64,000 bases of DNA from Pyropia yezoensis (lineage: Eukaryota > Rhodophyta > Bangiophyceae > Bangiales > Bangiaceae): positions 186,001-250,000 of the forward strand of contig CM020620.1 in the NCBI GenBank assembly GCA_009829735.1. Direction: 5' to 3'. The notes beneath the pieces are model-generated. The model was not told the origin of the DNA. It did not search any database and saw nothing but the letters and a program-made list of their open reading frames with translations. The position numbers and the translations under genes are program-made. Shown here in pieces: positions 20,307 through 31,760 of the stretch. Numbering within the stretch: position 1 is the stretch's first letter; every line of letters begins with the position of its first letter.

Positions 20307-21834
20307 CTACATGGCCTGGTTGTGCTCCCACGACGGGTACGGGTCCTCCCCGCCAAACTGGGAGAGCATATCCCCCAGCCCGTTCATGCACGACAGGTCG
20401 TCCGAGACGCCGCCGCCGCCGCCGCCGCTGCCGCCACCACCCCCGTCCACGTGCGCCATCGCGTCGGCAACGCTGCCGCCGTCGAGGCCGCCCACGTCGA
20501 GGCCGCCCATCCCACCGCCGTCGGTGGCGACGGCGGCAGCGGCGGCGGCATCGGCGGCGTCGGCGACGGCAGCGGCAGAGGCGGCGGCGGCCGCAGAGGT
20601 GGCGGGGCTGCCCATGCCGCCAATGCTGGGGCCGTTTCCCGTGCCGGGGCTGGCACCAGGCGCGGGGGCACCGCCGCCGCCCATGGATGGCGGCAGCGGC
20701 GACGCCGACGCCCCCCGCTGGATGCCCACCCCCGACGCGCTCATGGCCTGGCCAATGTGGTCCAGCGGGTTGGCGCTGGTACCCGACGTGGTCTGCAGAA
20801 TCTCCAGCAGGCCCATAGTTGGAAACGCGGAGGGGCCGCCGCCGCCGCCGCCGCCGCCGCCACCCCCAGCATCGACCCCGCCTTGTGAGGAGGGTAGCGG
20901 ATGTGGTGGCTGCGGCGGTGGCGGGTGCAGCTGCTGTGGTGGTGGTTGGGGTTGTTGTTGTTGCAGGAGATGCTGCTGGTGCTGGTGTTGTTGTTGCTGG
21001 TGCTGATGCTGGTGCTGGTGTTGTTGTTGTTGGTGATGGTGCTGCTGCGGCTGCTGCTGCGGTTGCGGTGGCGACGGCCCGCCGACGCCCATATAGTGTT
21101 GTCTGGAAGCTTGCTGGTGTTGTTGTCGCATCGCTGACGCCGCGGCCGCGGCTGCCGCCCCGGCCGACGCGAACTCGGGGTAAGCATCCGGCAGGCTCGC
21201 CGCGGGTGGCGGTGGCGGTGGCGGGGGGGGAGGCGGCGGCAGCGCGCTGCCGCTGACCCCGCCGCCAGCCCCCCCGCCGCCGGTAACCCCGTCATCCAGG
21301 GCGGCGGCCAGCTCTTGCGCATTCGTGGTACGCTGGTGCGCCAGCCGCGCCTGCTGCTGCTGTGCCGCGTAGAGGGCGGCCGACGGGTCACGGGCCTGGC
21401 GCGCCATCTCCTCCCGCAGGCGGCTGTAGTTCACCATGCCTCCGTCGACGCCACCGGTCGACACGGCAGGGCCACCACCGTCGCCGCCGACGCCGTCACC
21501 GTTGCCTGAGGCACTCTCGTGGCTCGGCCGCTGTATCCGCTGCTCGGAGACCATCCCGTCCAGCAACGCCCCCGCGGTGGTGGGCGCCACCCGCGCCCCT
21601 CCACCGCTCCGTCCCGCACTTGCCGCTGTCGCCGCGACGGCCGCAGCAGCGGCGGCCGCCGGCGACACGGCAGGCCCCGGGCCGCCGCCGCCGCCGCCGC
21701 GACCCGCCGCTCGCGAAGCCGCTAGTTGCGCAGCCGCCGTCGGGGTGGGGGGCCCCCGCGGGGGGCCTGCCGGGGAGGACGATGCAACCGCCACCCCATC
21801 AGCAGGGCTGCCCTTGGTCACGCCGCCCCCTCCC

Positions 21835-21866
<32 letters not shown>

Positions 21867-24019
21867 TGCCGTTGTTGCCGTCGCTGCCGCGGCCGCAGCT
21901 GCCGCCGCCGCCGCCGCCGCGGCCGGGCCCCGACCCCTCCGCATCGAGGCCGGCAGGTCTTTTCCGCCCGTGCTGGCGCCCCGCCCCCGGCCCGCCCCCC
22001 GACCGCGGCTGCCACCGCGGCCCCGCCCCCGGCCACGGCCACCCACCGTGGAGGTACCGCTGTTGGTCGCGCCGCCGCCGCCAGGCGCGTCGCTGCCCCC
22101 TCCGCCCGTACTTGCCACGCCCCCAGACGAGTCGGCCCCCCCACCCCCGCCCGCACCGCCCCCACCACCACCTCCACCGACACCGCCACCGACGCCGCCA
22201 AAGCCACCGCCGCCGTCGCCGCCGCCACCACCACCACCACCTCCACCACCCCCGCCAACCGCGTCACCCGAAACGGTGCTCGCACCAGCACCGCCACCGC
22301 CAACGCCAACGACCCCACCCCCGCCAAGGTTGCCAGCCGGCGCGCCAACTCCCGCGGCGGCCGCCGCAGCGGTAGCGGCGGCCACCGCCGCCATCGAAGC
22401 CGACTTGCCGCCCATAAACGACTCAATGTTGCCCAGCTCGGCCGCCCCCGCACCGCCTGGCGGCCCGCCGCCGCCGGGGCTCAGCGGCCCCCCGCTGCCG
22501 CCGTTGGCCTCATCCCCACCCCCACCGCCGCCGCCGCCGGCGCCAGGCCCGTCCCCACCTCTCCCTCCCGCACTGAGCGCGCTGCCCGCCCCTGCCGCCC
22601 GCCCACCCCCCCCCCGCATGTCCCCGCTGCTGACCGACGCCGCCACCGGCCGCCCCGCTGCCTGCTCATCGACCAGCTGCTTGGCGGCCAGCGCCCGCGC
22701 GTTGAGCGTCGCAACCGCCGAAGGGGACGTGGGCGACGGCAGCGGCCGGTTGCCCGGATAAACCCAAAACGAGTTGGCATGCACGTACACGACGCCCCGC
22801 GGGGAGGCCTCGACGGGGAGGGCGCCCGTGGGGAGGGAGATCCGCGCGTGCGTCACGTACATCTGCGCGCGCAAGGCGGCCGCGGCGGAATCATCCGCGC
22901 CGGGGGGGACGGGCAGGGCGGGGGCCGCCCCCGCCGCCAGCAGCGGGGGGGCCCCAGCCGCCGCGACCACCCCCGCCGGCGGGGGTGGTTGCCGCGGGTA
23001 GGCCGGCGGCGGCGAAAAGGCGGCGCCCACGCCGCCCGCGTGACCCGGGTGGTGGGCGCCCCCGCCGATACCGCCGCCACCGCCGCCGCCATAGGGCTGG
23101 GAGTGCAGCGGCGGGCGGGAGGTGGTGGGGTGACCCCCCACGGGGGGCTCCCCCGTCCGCCGTGGCGACGCCACCACCGCCCCAGCCCCACCTGCCGGGC
23201 CACCCAATGGCAGGTAGCCGCCGGCCGCCGCCCCCGGCACTCCCGGCGAAAAGCCCCCAGGCTGGGGCGACGGCGGGTAGCCGCCCGGCGGCGGCAGCGG
23301 GCGTCCCATCCCCGCCCCCCCCCCACCTGCACCCCCGTATCGCCCGTCCACGTCGATCAGCTCCCCTGGCGGGGAGGGGCGCTTGCGGGATCCCGGTGAC
23401 GGGGACGGCGAAAATACGCGGTGATGCGGGTGCGGCACGCCGTGGCCACCGCCGCTCCCGCCACCGCCGCCGCCGCCCGGGGGTGGCGGCGGAGGGGGAG
23501 ACGCCCGCCGTCCGCCGCCGCCGCCGCTGGCCCCCTCACCCCCAGCCGCCGCTGCCGCCATCACCGCCGCCGTCGCCGCCGACGAGGCGGCCGACGCAGC
23601 AACCTGCTGCTGGCGCTCCTGCAGTGCCGCCGCCTGCTGCACCTGGTAGTGGTGCATCCGCAGCTGCTGCTGCCGGTGCGCCGCCGCGGCCGCGCCGGCG
23701 CCCGGCGCCCGGCCGAGGGAGGCGGCGGCGGCGGGTCCGCCCAGGCGCTGCGGCAGCATATCCCCGCTGCCCAGACCGTCCACACCCCCGCCGCCGCCGC
23801 CGCCACCGCCGCCGCCATTCGCAACGCGACCGCCGCCACCAAGGACCGCGTCGAGGGCGTCGACGGCGGCGGCGCCGCCCATGGGAGGCCCCCCGTACCG
23901 CGGCATCCCCCCCCCTCCGTCGGTGGCGGGCTCCGGGCCACCCGCCCCCCCCCCATTTCCCATGGGGAGCCCACCAGCGGCGGGTGGTCCCCTTCCCCCC
24001 CCTCCCCCAGGGCCAGCGG

Positions 24020-24050
<31 letters not shown>

Positions 24051-24449
24051 CGAGGCAGAGGCGGGGGGCGCCGCCAGGGGCGCCGCCGCCGGCGCCCCCC
24101 CCCCGAGGTAGCCAAACCCCGCCTCCCCCCCAAAGCTGTCGGCCACGCGGGGGCCAAAGAGGTCCCAAAAGTGGCCAAACCACTCGGCCAGGAACGGGTC
24201 CTCGGCGGGGCCGCTGTCCACGGGCGGTGGGCGGAGGGGGAGGCCCCGGCCCGCGGCTTCGCGGCGGAGCTCGGTGGCGGTCGCCGCGAAGCGGCGCTTG
24301 GCCAGGTAGTCGTGGATAAAGGAGCGGAGGAGGAGCTCCAGCCGCTCGTCGGGCGTCGGGGGAGGGGGCGCCGCCGGCTGTGCGGGAGGTAGGTGCGCGT
24401 GGGGGGGGGGGGGGGGGCGCCCACCCCCCGACCGGGGGGGGGGGGGCAT
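20307..24449 (-). CDS. giant LisH/LUFS-type disordered protein
   Basis: 1380 residues from ATG 24449, single exon. Residues about 37-98 form a LisH/LUFS-type module: LELLLRSFIHDYLAKRRFAA, then after a short spacer FLAEWFGHFWDLF, as in LEUNIG, Flo8 and SSDP, where it mediates oligomerisation in transcriptional co-regulators. The rest is mostly Gly/Ala/Pro low complexity, with a few non-repetitive islands (QMYVTHARISLPTGALPVEA with VVYVHANSFWVYPGNRPLP; MVNYSRLREEMARQARDPSA), an RG-rich stretch (GRGRGRGRGGSRGRGAGRG), and a Gln/His tract near residues 1120-1190. It ends MLSQFGGEDPYPSWEHNQAM. No WD40 domain is present, so it is closer to SSDP/Flo8 style than to LEUNIG. The true start may be ATG 24942 in another frame, separated by a long C-run. 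Confidence 0.7.
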
Positions 24450-24836
24450 GCCGGGGGGGGGCGGGTGGGCGGCGCCGCCTATGCCACCGCCGCCAACCCC
24501 ACCGCCACCGCCACCGCCACCGCCACCGCCACCGCCACCGCCACCGCTACCGCCACCGCCACCGCCACCGCCACCACCACCACCGCTACCACTACCGCCA
24601 CCGCCACCGCCACCGCCCCCTCCTCCTCCTCCTCGACCACCCCCACCACTGCTGACGGCGCCGCCAGACGGGGCGGGCGGCAGCGGCGGCGCCGACGACC
24701 CCGCCGGGGCGGCGGCGGCAGCGACGGCCGCGGCGGCGGCGGCGGCGGCGGTGGCGCGACCCCCCCCCCCATCCCACCGGCACGCCGATACAGCGGCAGC
24801 CGCCCGGGGGAGGGCATCCCCCCCCCCCCCCCCCCC

Positions 24837-24874
<38 letters not shown>

Positions 24875-25725
24875 ACGCACCCGCCCTCACGCGGCGGGGT
24901 GTGGGCGGCGGCGGCCCCCCCGCGGGAGAGGCGGGCGGACATGGACCGTGGCGGGGGGGGGTGGGCCGCGGCGCCGCGGCGCCGCCACCGTCGTCGTCAC
25001 GGGGGTGCGGCCGGCGGGGGGGGCGGGGACCATACCCCGACCCGCCGACGGCGGCAGGCCGCCCTCCCCCCCCCCCCCGCCCCCCAAACCGCCACCACTA
25101 CCGCCCCCACCCCTCCCACCCCCACCCCCACCCCCGCACCCCCCGGCTGCCTCACTCGGTGCCCAATGCCGCCGCCCTCCCCCCCTTGCTCCCAGCAGCC
25201 TACCCTACCAGCAACGGCAACGGCAACAGCAGCAGCAGCAGCAGCGGTGCGGAAAACAGGCGGTCGTCAGCCCGTGGGTCGCGACGCGCGCGGGGCAATG
25301 GGGGAGGGGTTGGTCGGGGGGGCGGGCGGGGGTGGTTGGAGAAGGAGGGAGGGAGAGGGGGGAGGGAGCGGGGCGGGGGGGGGGAGGGGGTGGCGGAATG
25401 GGGGGGGGGGGGGTGCCTGCCGCGGCGACCGCGGGGTCAGCCCCACATGCGCACCCCCCCACGCGTGCAGGGGGAAGCCGGGGCGCGCGGGGGGGGGGGG
25501 GTGGCGGGGGGGGAAGAGGGGGCGGGGGACGGAACGGGAGACACGGGGGGGGGGGGGGGGGGGGGGGGGTGAGGAGACGCAAACCCCGACCGGCGACCGA
25601 CCGTGCGCGCGCCCGCGCAGGCGGCCACGCACGGCGCGTCGCCTGCAGTGCGGCGGCGTGCGGACAAGAGGGCCGGGGGGGGGGGGGGGGGCGGTAGCGT
25701 AGCGGCGGCCCCGCGGCGGCGAGCG

Positions 25726-25866
25726 TGCGATGGGGGTGGTGGGCGGGTGGGTGGGCGGGTGGGCGGGTGGGTGGGTGGGTGGGAGGGTGGGTGGGTGGGC
25801 GGGCGGGTGGGGTGGGGTGGGGTGGGGTGGGTGGGTGGGTGGGTGGTGGGGTGGGGTGGGGTGGGA
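25726..25866 (+). repeat. GGGT/GGGC tetranucleotide minisatellite
   Basis: Tandem GGGT, GGGC and GGGGT units run for about 140 bp. Four or more G-tracts in every short window give strong G-quadruplex potential on the + strand. Confidence 0.8.
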
Positions 25867-25965
25867 CGGGCGCCGGCCGTGCGGCGGGGGGGGGCGTGAC
25901 GACGGGCGGGTGCACGCGCGCGCACGCGGGGGGGGCAGGGCGGGGCGGCCACTGGTGGCGGCAGG

Positions 25966-26000
<35 letters not shown>

Positions 26001-27079
26001 CGGCGGTGGCGGCAGGGGCGGTCGGAGGCGGCGCGCGCTTGGCGGGACACCCACGCTCTCTCTCGGGGGCACACACGGCGCGGCTTGGACCCAACGGTGT
26101 GCCACGGCGCCGCGCGCGCTGCGCCCTCTCTCTCTCCTCTCTCTCTCTCTCCCTGTCGCACCCCCCCCCCCCCCCCCCCGCAAGGGGGGCGCGCGAGAGC
26201 AGAGGGGGGGGGGGGGGGGGGGGGGGAGGGTTGTGTGGCACCCCCTGCCGTGCGTCCCGCGGGTCCCCACCCAACCCACGCGCTGCACCCCACCCACCGC
26301 CGTGGGAGGGTGGAGTCGCGGACGAGAGAGACCAAGGGGGAGGGGGGGGGGGGTGGGATGTCGTATCTGGCTAGACTGCATGTATGTACTTTTTACTTTG
26401 GCAGGGTGTGGTAAAAAGGGCTACGGCGGGGGGGAGGGGGAGGGGGGGGGGGGGCGGGCGGGGGGCGCGGGGCGGCTTGGGAAGGTGGGACCATAGCAAG
26501 GACATAGGTAGAGATTAGGGCGGGGCGTTGGATGAAGGGGGGGGGGCGGGGGCGTTGGCCTCGGCGGGGCAGGCAGGCAGGCAGCACAGACGACGGACAC
26601 GACCCCCCCCCTCTCTCCCCCCCGGGCCCCCACCCCCGCCCTCCCCCCATCGGCTGGCCACTGCCCACAGCGGCGGCGGCACAGCGCGCCATCCACCGAA
26701 AAAAAAAAAAAAAAAAAAGGGGGGGGGGAAAGGAAACAGGAGAGCAAGAAAAAAGTAAATGTCCCCCGTGGCGCGCGTCATGCGGCCTGCCGCGCGCCGC
26801 CTCCGCCTCCAACCCCCCCCCCCCCCCCCCCCCCCCCCTCGCGCTCACTGCCGCCAGTGTCCCACCTCACCACAGTGTGGTAGGGAGGGTGTGACGAGAA
26901 AAAATAAAACCAAAACGCGCCCCCCAGTACATAGCTAGACACACCACCACACGAGTGTGGGTGGCTCGGCCTCTCCCCCCGCGCTCCGCCCCCGTGGGCG
27001 CAGGGGCGGCCTGCCCCCCGCCCCTGCCCCGTCGTCCCATCGTCTGTGGAGCTGGAGGGCGTGTGGGGGCGGGGCGGGC

Positions 27080-27285
27080 CGCCGCGCGCATCCGCGCCGC
27101 GGCCGTCGCGGCACGGCGCTCCTACATAGGTACAACCGGCCCTCTGGCTGTGTCTGGGGGGTGTGGCGGGTGGGGAGTGCGCCGCCGTGCGCATCCGCTC
27201 CCGCCGCCGCGGCACCGCGCTCCTAGGTAGAAAACCGGCCCTCTGGCTGTGTCTGTGGGGTGTGGCGGGTGGGGGAGTGCGCACG
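27080..27285 (+). repeat. tandem duplication with 99-bp period
   Basis: CCGGCCCTCTGGCTGTGTCT occurs at 27137 and 27236, each embedded in the same context (GCGCATCCGC before, GGGTGTGGCGGGTGGGG after). A partial third unit begins near 27040. No function evident. Confidence 0.75.
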
Positions 27286-28109
27286 GGCCCGTGGTCCTCC
27301 CACCTAGCTAAAGACCACGGGGCTCCTGGGGGTGGGGGGGCTGTCGCGGCCTCGCAGGTGGCTGTGGGGTGTCCGCGTTGTGTCCCGCAGGTTGTGGGGG
27401 GCGGGGGGGGGGGGGGGGGGGGGGGGGGTGGGGCGTGACGGTGGTGAGCGGGGGGTTTTTGCTCTGTTTTCAATCTGCGCACGTGTGTGCGTGGGCACGC
27501 GGGCGGAGCGAGGGCGGCCACGCCCACCTCCTCTCCTGCGCGCTTGCGTGGCACACACCCCCGTGCATAGCTGCTGTGGCTACACACCGCGGGAAGGGGC
27601 ACCACCGCCGCCTCGCCCCGACTCTTCCCCTTGTGTGTGTCCCTGCGCACAGAGTGGGTGGGAGGGCATTTTGGTGATGGAAGGGGGCGCGGGCCCATGG
27701 GGGGCGGTGGTGGTTTGTTTTTTTGGGGGGCGCGGGTGGGGGTGAGACTGCAGAACAGCGGTTGGGTGGTTGGGTCATGAGGGGGAAGGGGCCTTTGGGG
27801 GGGGGGGGGGCTGGCCCCCTCCTGCACTGCTCTCTGACGGCGTGATCCGAAACCCACCGCGTGGTGTCCAGTGGGCTTGATGGGCGGCGGGTGCTCTCGA
27901 GATCCGCCTCCGCTCAAGAATCCAAACGGGTGGTACCTGACGCCGGAATTTGTCAGACCCCACATGTACAGATGACGGCTGACGGCGTGGACTAGATAGA
28001 GGGGAGAGCGGCCGTCCGGAGTGTTACCTAGCGCCCCAGATTGAGAGATTCGTTGGGGTTCTCTGGGCATTTCGGTCCACGCGAGCAACACCCATGAGCT
28101 CCTCCTAAG

Positions 28110-28215
28110 CGTTTCATTGGCTGATCCACCTTTGTGCGTCTTCCATTGGCTGATTTTCCAGAACACTCTTCGCTCAATGCGAAAAGTGTATAAAAAAACG
28201 CAACGGGCGCCGGCG
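28110..28215 (+). promoter_or_regulatory. core-promoter-like segment: two CATTGGCTGAT boxes and TATAAAAAAA
   Basis: CATTGGCTGAT occurs twice (near 28120 and 28145; inverted CCAAT boxes), followed by TATAAAAAAA at about 28189-28198 and an ATG at 28216. The spacing is as expected of a class II promoter directed to the right. Confidence 0.5.
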
Positions 28216-28419
28216 ATGCCGCCGCTGTCACTGGCACCGACACCCCCTGGTCGGGGGGGGGGGGGGGGGGGGGTGCTGCCGCCAGTCGCAGCAGCAGCGG
28301 TGCCAACGCTGACGGCGGCAGCGGTAGCGGCTGCGCAGCAGCGGCAGCGGCAACGGCAACCGCAGCAGCAAAAACAAAAGCAGCAGCGCCCGCAGTGCCG
28401 GCGGGCGCCCCAGTGGTGA
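28216..28419 (+). CDS. possible small basic Gln/Ala-rich protein, doubtful
   Basis: The frame from ATG 28216 (MPPLSLAPTPPGRG) crosses G21 at 28253-28273 and ends in a Gln/Arg-rich tail (QQRQRQRQPQQQKQKQQRPQ). With a homopolymer length change another frame gives a Lys/Ala/Pro stretch (KTKAAAPAVPAGAPVV). The only support is the promoter-like segment just upstream. No family recognised; could be spurious. Confidence 0.25.
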   Translation: MPPLSLAPTPPGRGGGGGGVLPPVAAAAVPTLTAAAVAAAQQRQRQRQPQQQKQKQQRPQCRRAPQW

Positions 28420-28804
28420 CAGGGGGGGGGCATCCGTTGGGTGGGACATCAGGTGCCGAACAAGGGCGGCCGGCAGTGGTGCCGACGCCATGGGGGCGGC
28501 GCAACGGTCGGTGGCGCCGGCAGTCTAGCCGACAGGGCGGGAGAGGGCGGGGCAGCGGGCCGTCACGCTCAAGGCGCTCCACGACAGGGGAAAAAAGAGT
28601 TTACAAGGTGGAAAGCAGGGTGCGGGGCGCTTCTCGACCGACAGCTGCCTGCTCTGCTCGACCTCCGCGCCCGTGTCGCCCATGCAGGCGTCGATCCTCG
28701 CCAACATCCTAACACGCTCCCCATACCAACACTCTCCCCATCCGTTGCCCAGGCCACCTTCCACCCCCCTCGCCCAGTCCCGCCCCCTCCCACGCGGAGG
28801 CAGC

Positions 28805-30040
28805 TCACATCCCCAACTCTTTGCGCATCCGTTCCAGCTCGTCATCCACCTCTTTGGCGCGGGCGGTCTTGACGTCTTGCATCCGGGACAGGCGCCCCGC
28901 CGACAGGGCGTCGGACAGTTTCCGCTCCCGCACGCCCTGCCGAGCAATGTACGACTCCACGTCGGCGAGGCGGGAGCGGATCCGCGCCGCCTCGGCGGCG
29001 GCGGCCGCCGCCCGAGCGGCCGCGTCTGACCCCTCCCCGGCCGCCGCCGCGGCCGACCGCGCGCGGCGAACGCGGCGGTCCGCGTCGCCCGCGGCGGAGC
29101 GCAGCTGCGACGCCCGGGAGCGCAGCTGGGTAAGGAGGAAGCGCGTGTCGTCCAGCTCTGAGGCGAGCACGTCGGGATCCCCCGACGCCAGCACCTCCTC
29201 CAGCATCTCGTCGGTGTAGTCGCCGGCCGCCGCGGCGGCGCCGCCACCACCGCCGCCCGAGCGCACCTCCCCCGTCTGGCGGGAAGAGGAGGCACCGCTC
29301 CCCGCTCGGGATGAGCCGCTCTGGGATCCCCGATCAAAGCCATCCACGGTGCGCTCCAGGAACTCGATAAAGTCGTCAAGCAGGCCCTTGCCAGCGCCCG
29401 TACCGGCGCCCACTCCCCCCGACACGGCGCCCGAAACACCGGAAAAGAGATCACCGAGGACCGCCCCCCACGAGTCATCAATGTCACTCATGGACGGATT
29501 GGCCGCCCGCCACCGCCGCCAGTACTCGTCCGAAAAGACGCCGCCGTCCACGCCCCCACGGGCGGCGCCCGCGCTGGCGGCCCCGCGGGCGGCGTCGGCT
29601 ACGCCCGCCGCCCACTCGTCCCACGAGCTGCCCCCGGCGCCACCGCCACGGGCACGGCGGCGGTCATACTCGCGCCGCTTGTCCGTGTCTGAGAGCGTCG
29701 CGTAGGCCGTTTGGATGGCCAGGAAGCGCTCCTTGGCGTCCGGCGCCTTGGACACGTCGGGGTGGTTCTCCAGGGCGCGGCGCCGGTACGCACGCTTGAT
29801 GGCTACCCCGTCTGCGTCAGGGGGGACCCCAAGCATTGCGTACAGGTCGTCTGGCGTGGGGGGGGGCGCCGCCATCCGCGGGCAGGTGCGAGGGGGGGGA
29901 GGCGCTACCGCACTCGTCGACCGGCGCGAGAGGCGGCGCGATGGGGGAGGAGCATGACGACCGACAGTTGCGGCGGCACGACACCGCCAGGCCCCAACGG
30001 AAGGGGAGAGGGGAGGAAGGAAGCCAGTCATGGCGTCCAT
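28805..30040 (-). CDS. J-domain (DnaJ-like) protein with transit peptide, coiled coil
   Basis: 411 residues, single exon. Residues about 1-55 are Arg/Ser/Ala-rich and look like an organelle transit peptide. The J-domain follows (about 63-126): DDLYAMLGVPPDADGVAIKR, the HPD motif in ENHPDVSK, and AYATLSDTDKRREYDRR, so it should stimulate an Hsp70 ATPase. There is no zinc finger and no type I/II C-terminal domain, making it a class C J-protein. The middle contains a Gly/Ala-rich linker and VFSDEYWRRWRAANPSMSDI. The C-terminal third is an Ala/Arg/Glu-rich coiled coil (ADVESYIARQGVRERKLSDA onward, ending VDDELERMRKELGM). Plastid location is likely by analogy with plant chloroplast J-proteins, but not proven. 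Confidence 0.82.
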   Translation of the reverse strand: MDAMTGFLPPLSPSVGAWRCRAAATVGRHAPPPSRRLSRRSTSAVAPPPPRTCPRMAAPPPTPDDLYAMLGVPPDADGVAIKRAYRRRALENHPDVSKAPDAKERFLAIQTAYATLSDTDKRREYDRRRARGGGAGGSSWDEWAAGVADAARGAASAGAARGGVDGGVFSDEYWRRWRAANPSMSDIDDSWGAVLGDLFSGVSGAVSGGVGAGTGAGKGLLDDFIEFLERTVDGFDRGSQSGSSRAGSGASSSRQTGEVRSGGGGGGAAAAAGDYTDEMLEEVLASGDPDVLASELDDTRFLLTQLRSRASQLRSAAGDADRRVRRARSAAAAAGEGSDAAARAAAAAAEAARIRSRLADVESYIARQGVRERKLSDALSAGRLSRMQDVKTARAKEVDDELERMRKELGM

Positions 30041-31728
30041 GGTGGGAGGTCCCGACGAACCGGACGGGCCGGCTTGTTCGCTGCCAGGCGCTTCTCAGAC
30101 GCTGGCGACAGCGGCAACAAAAAGACGGCTCTCCGCTCACGTCAGTGGCAGGGACCAGCACAGATGAGTTGGCTCGGCGTGTCAAGCCCGAGTGGATATG
30201 GACAGGGCCGCGGGCGGGGATGGCGGTGGCGGAGGGTAATCCCCGCGGGCAGTGACGGCCTTCTGAGCTGGCCATCTCCGTCGAGGTGGGCGTCTCGGCC
30301 AAGAGGCCTCCAACCCCACCACTGCAAGTAAGTATCGCCATTCTTTGCATGCCTGGATTGCACGCACGAAAAATCTCTGCAGGGTGTACTCTTCTGACCA
30401 TGGTCAAAATAAAAGGTAAGAAATTATACACAATTGTTTGTCCTTTCGGCAGTAATTGTACGTCAACTTCTAGTGAAAGTGACCATGCCTTGGCAGACGA
30501 GTTATAATTGCTCATTATCTAGCTTGTTGGCTGGCGTCTGAGAGGAAGAAGCGAAGACAGCTCCTTGCCCACCACGGCCATTGACCGCGCAGACAACGAG
30601 CGCGCCGCCGCTCCACACGCCCCCCCTCGAGATGGCGTGCCAGGTGCGTGTGCCAGGGCCGGCGTTTTTGGCCCCGACCTGCTGTCGTGGCGGCTGCCAC
30701 CCCTCCTGCGTCTGCGGGCGACGATGGACGGCGGAAGAGCAGCAAAGGGGTAGCGGCAACGACGGTCGGCAGCGGCAACGACTGGCGGCGGTGGCGGCTT
30801 GCGTTGTTGTGGCCGCAAACCCCCCCCCCCCCCCCCTCCCGTGGACGACCAGGCAGAGGGGCTCGACGCACGGCAGCGGCGGCGATGGCCACGTACGCCG
30901 GCGCGTGGTGCCCCCATTTTATTTATCTGGGTGTCTGACGCGGCGGCGGCGCCGTCGTAGGGGATGGGGGGCTGATCCCTCTGGGATGGGACCCCCGCCT
31001 GCCGCTGATGTGACCACCGTGGCGGCTGGCGGGGCGGTTGTCAGTCGCGTACGGCTGCCAACCCTTTGCTGTGTGCGCGGCCAGCCCCTTGGGCTTGTCA
31101 GCGGCGCGCGTTCTACTCCCCCTCACCGACCCCCCCCGTACGTCATGGGCGGTACTGTCGCCGCGCCGCCGGCCAGGCGCACCCACCCCGCCCACGCCGG
31201 GGAGGTGGGTGGTTGTCAGCATGGGCGCCACGCGCCACTCCGGCGGACCTCGATGTCTTCCCCGTCTTTGTAGGTGACTTTATCCTCCCTGTGCGTCTCT
31301 TCAGGTACACCCCCCCCCCTCTGATGCTCCGGCTCCTGTCCCTTTACCTCACCCCCTTCCCCCCCCCGCGTCTGCGCGCGTTGTCAGCGTGCCACACCGG
31401 GTGCGTGGGCGGCGGCTGGCAGCGTGTGCCCCCTGCGCTGTAGGTGCTTGCGGCCACCTCCCCCCCGCCCTTTTTGCGGCTGCCATGCACGGTCGGAGGC
31501 ATGGGGGCGCGTGGCGAGCGGGCCGCCCCCCGCCTCCGCCCTCCATACGGCGGCTCTCCCTCCCCCCCCCCCTTCATCGAGTGTGGTGACGACCCTCTCT
31601 CGTGGCCGAAGCGCCGCGCGAGCGACGCCGCCCGTGGGCCTCACGCCCGTCGGACTACGGCCCGCGTGGGGGGACACCCCGTGGTTATCGCTGGCGTGTC
31701 TAGTGCCTGCTGCCGCCGCCCTACGGTC

Positions 31729-31760
<32 letters not shown>

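Larger units (their letters stand above)
24450..28109. other. extreme low-complexity GC region, no gene recognised
   Basis: Contains a CCACCG array (about 24485-24617), a C-run near 24820-24838, a CAG/CAA tract (about 25210-25245), G25 at 25545-25569, tetranucleotide GGGT/GGGC repeats, CT tracts near 26130-26155, an A-run at about 26700-26718 and G26 at 27403-27428. The part before about 25560 is C/T-rich on the minus strand and is probably the leader and promoter of the LUFS-type gene. Long open frames follow from the lack of A/T and are not evidence of genes. Confidence 0.5.

Noticed and set aside
24451-24890. Gly/Arg/Ala N-terminus of the LUFS protein up to 24890
   Set aside because: Starts at GTG, is pure low complexity (CCACCG array and C-run), and an ATG at 24449 lies just before the LisH/LUFS module.
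26778-28433. 551-codon open frame on the minus strand
   Set aside because: It runs through homopolymers, the 99-bp duplication and a promoter-like segment, has no conserved block, and exists because of the high GC.
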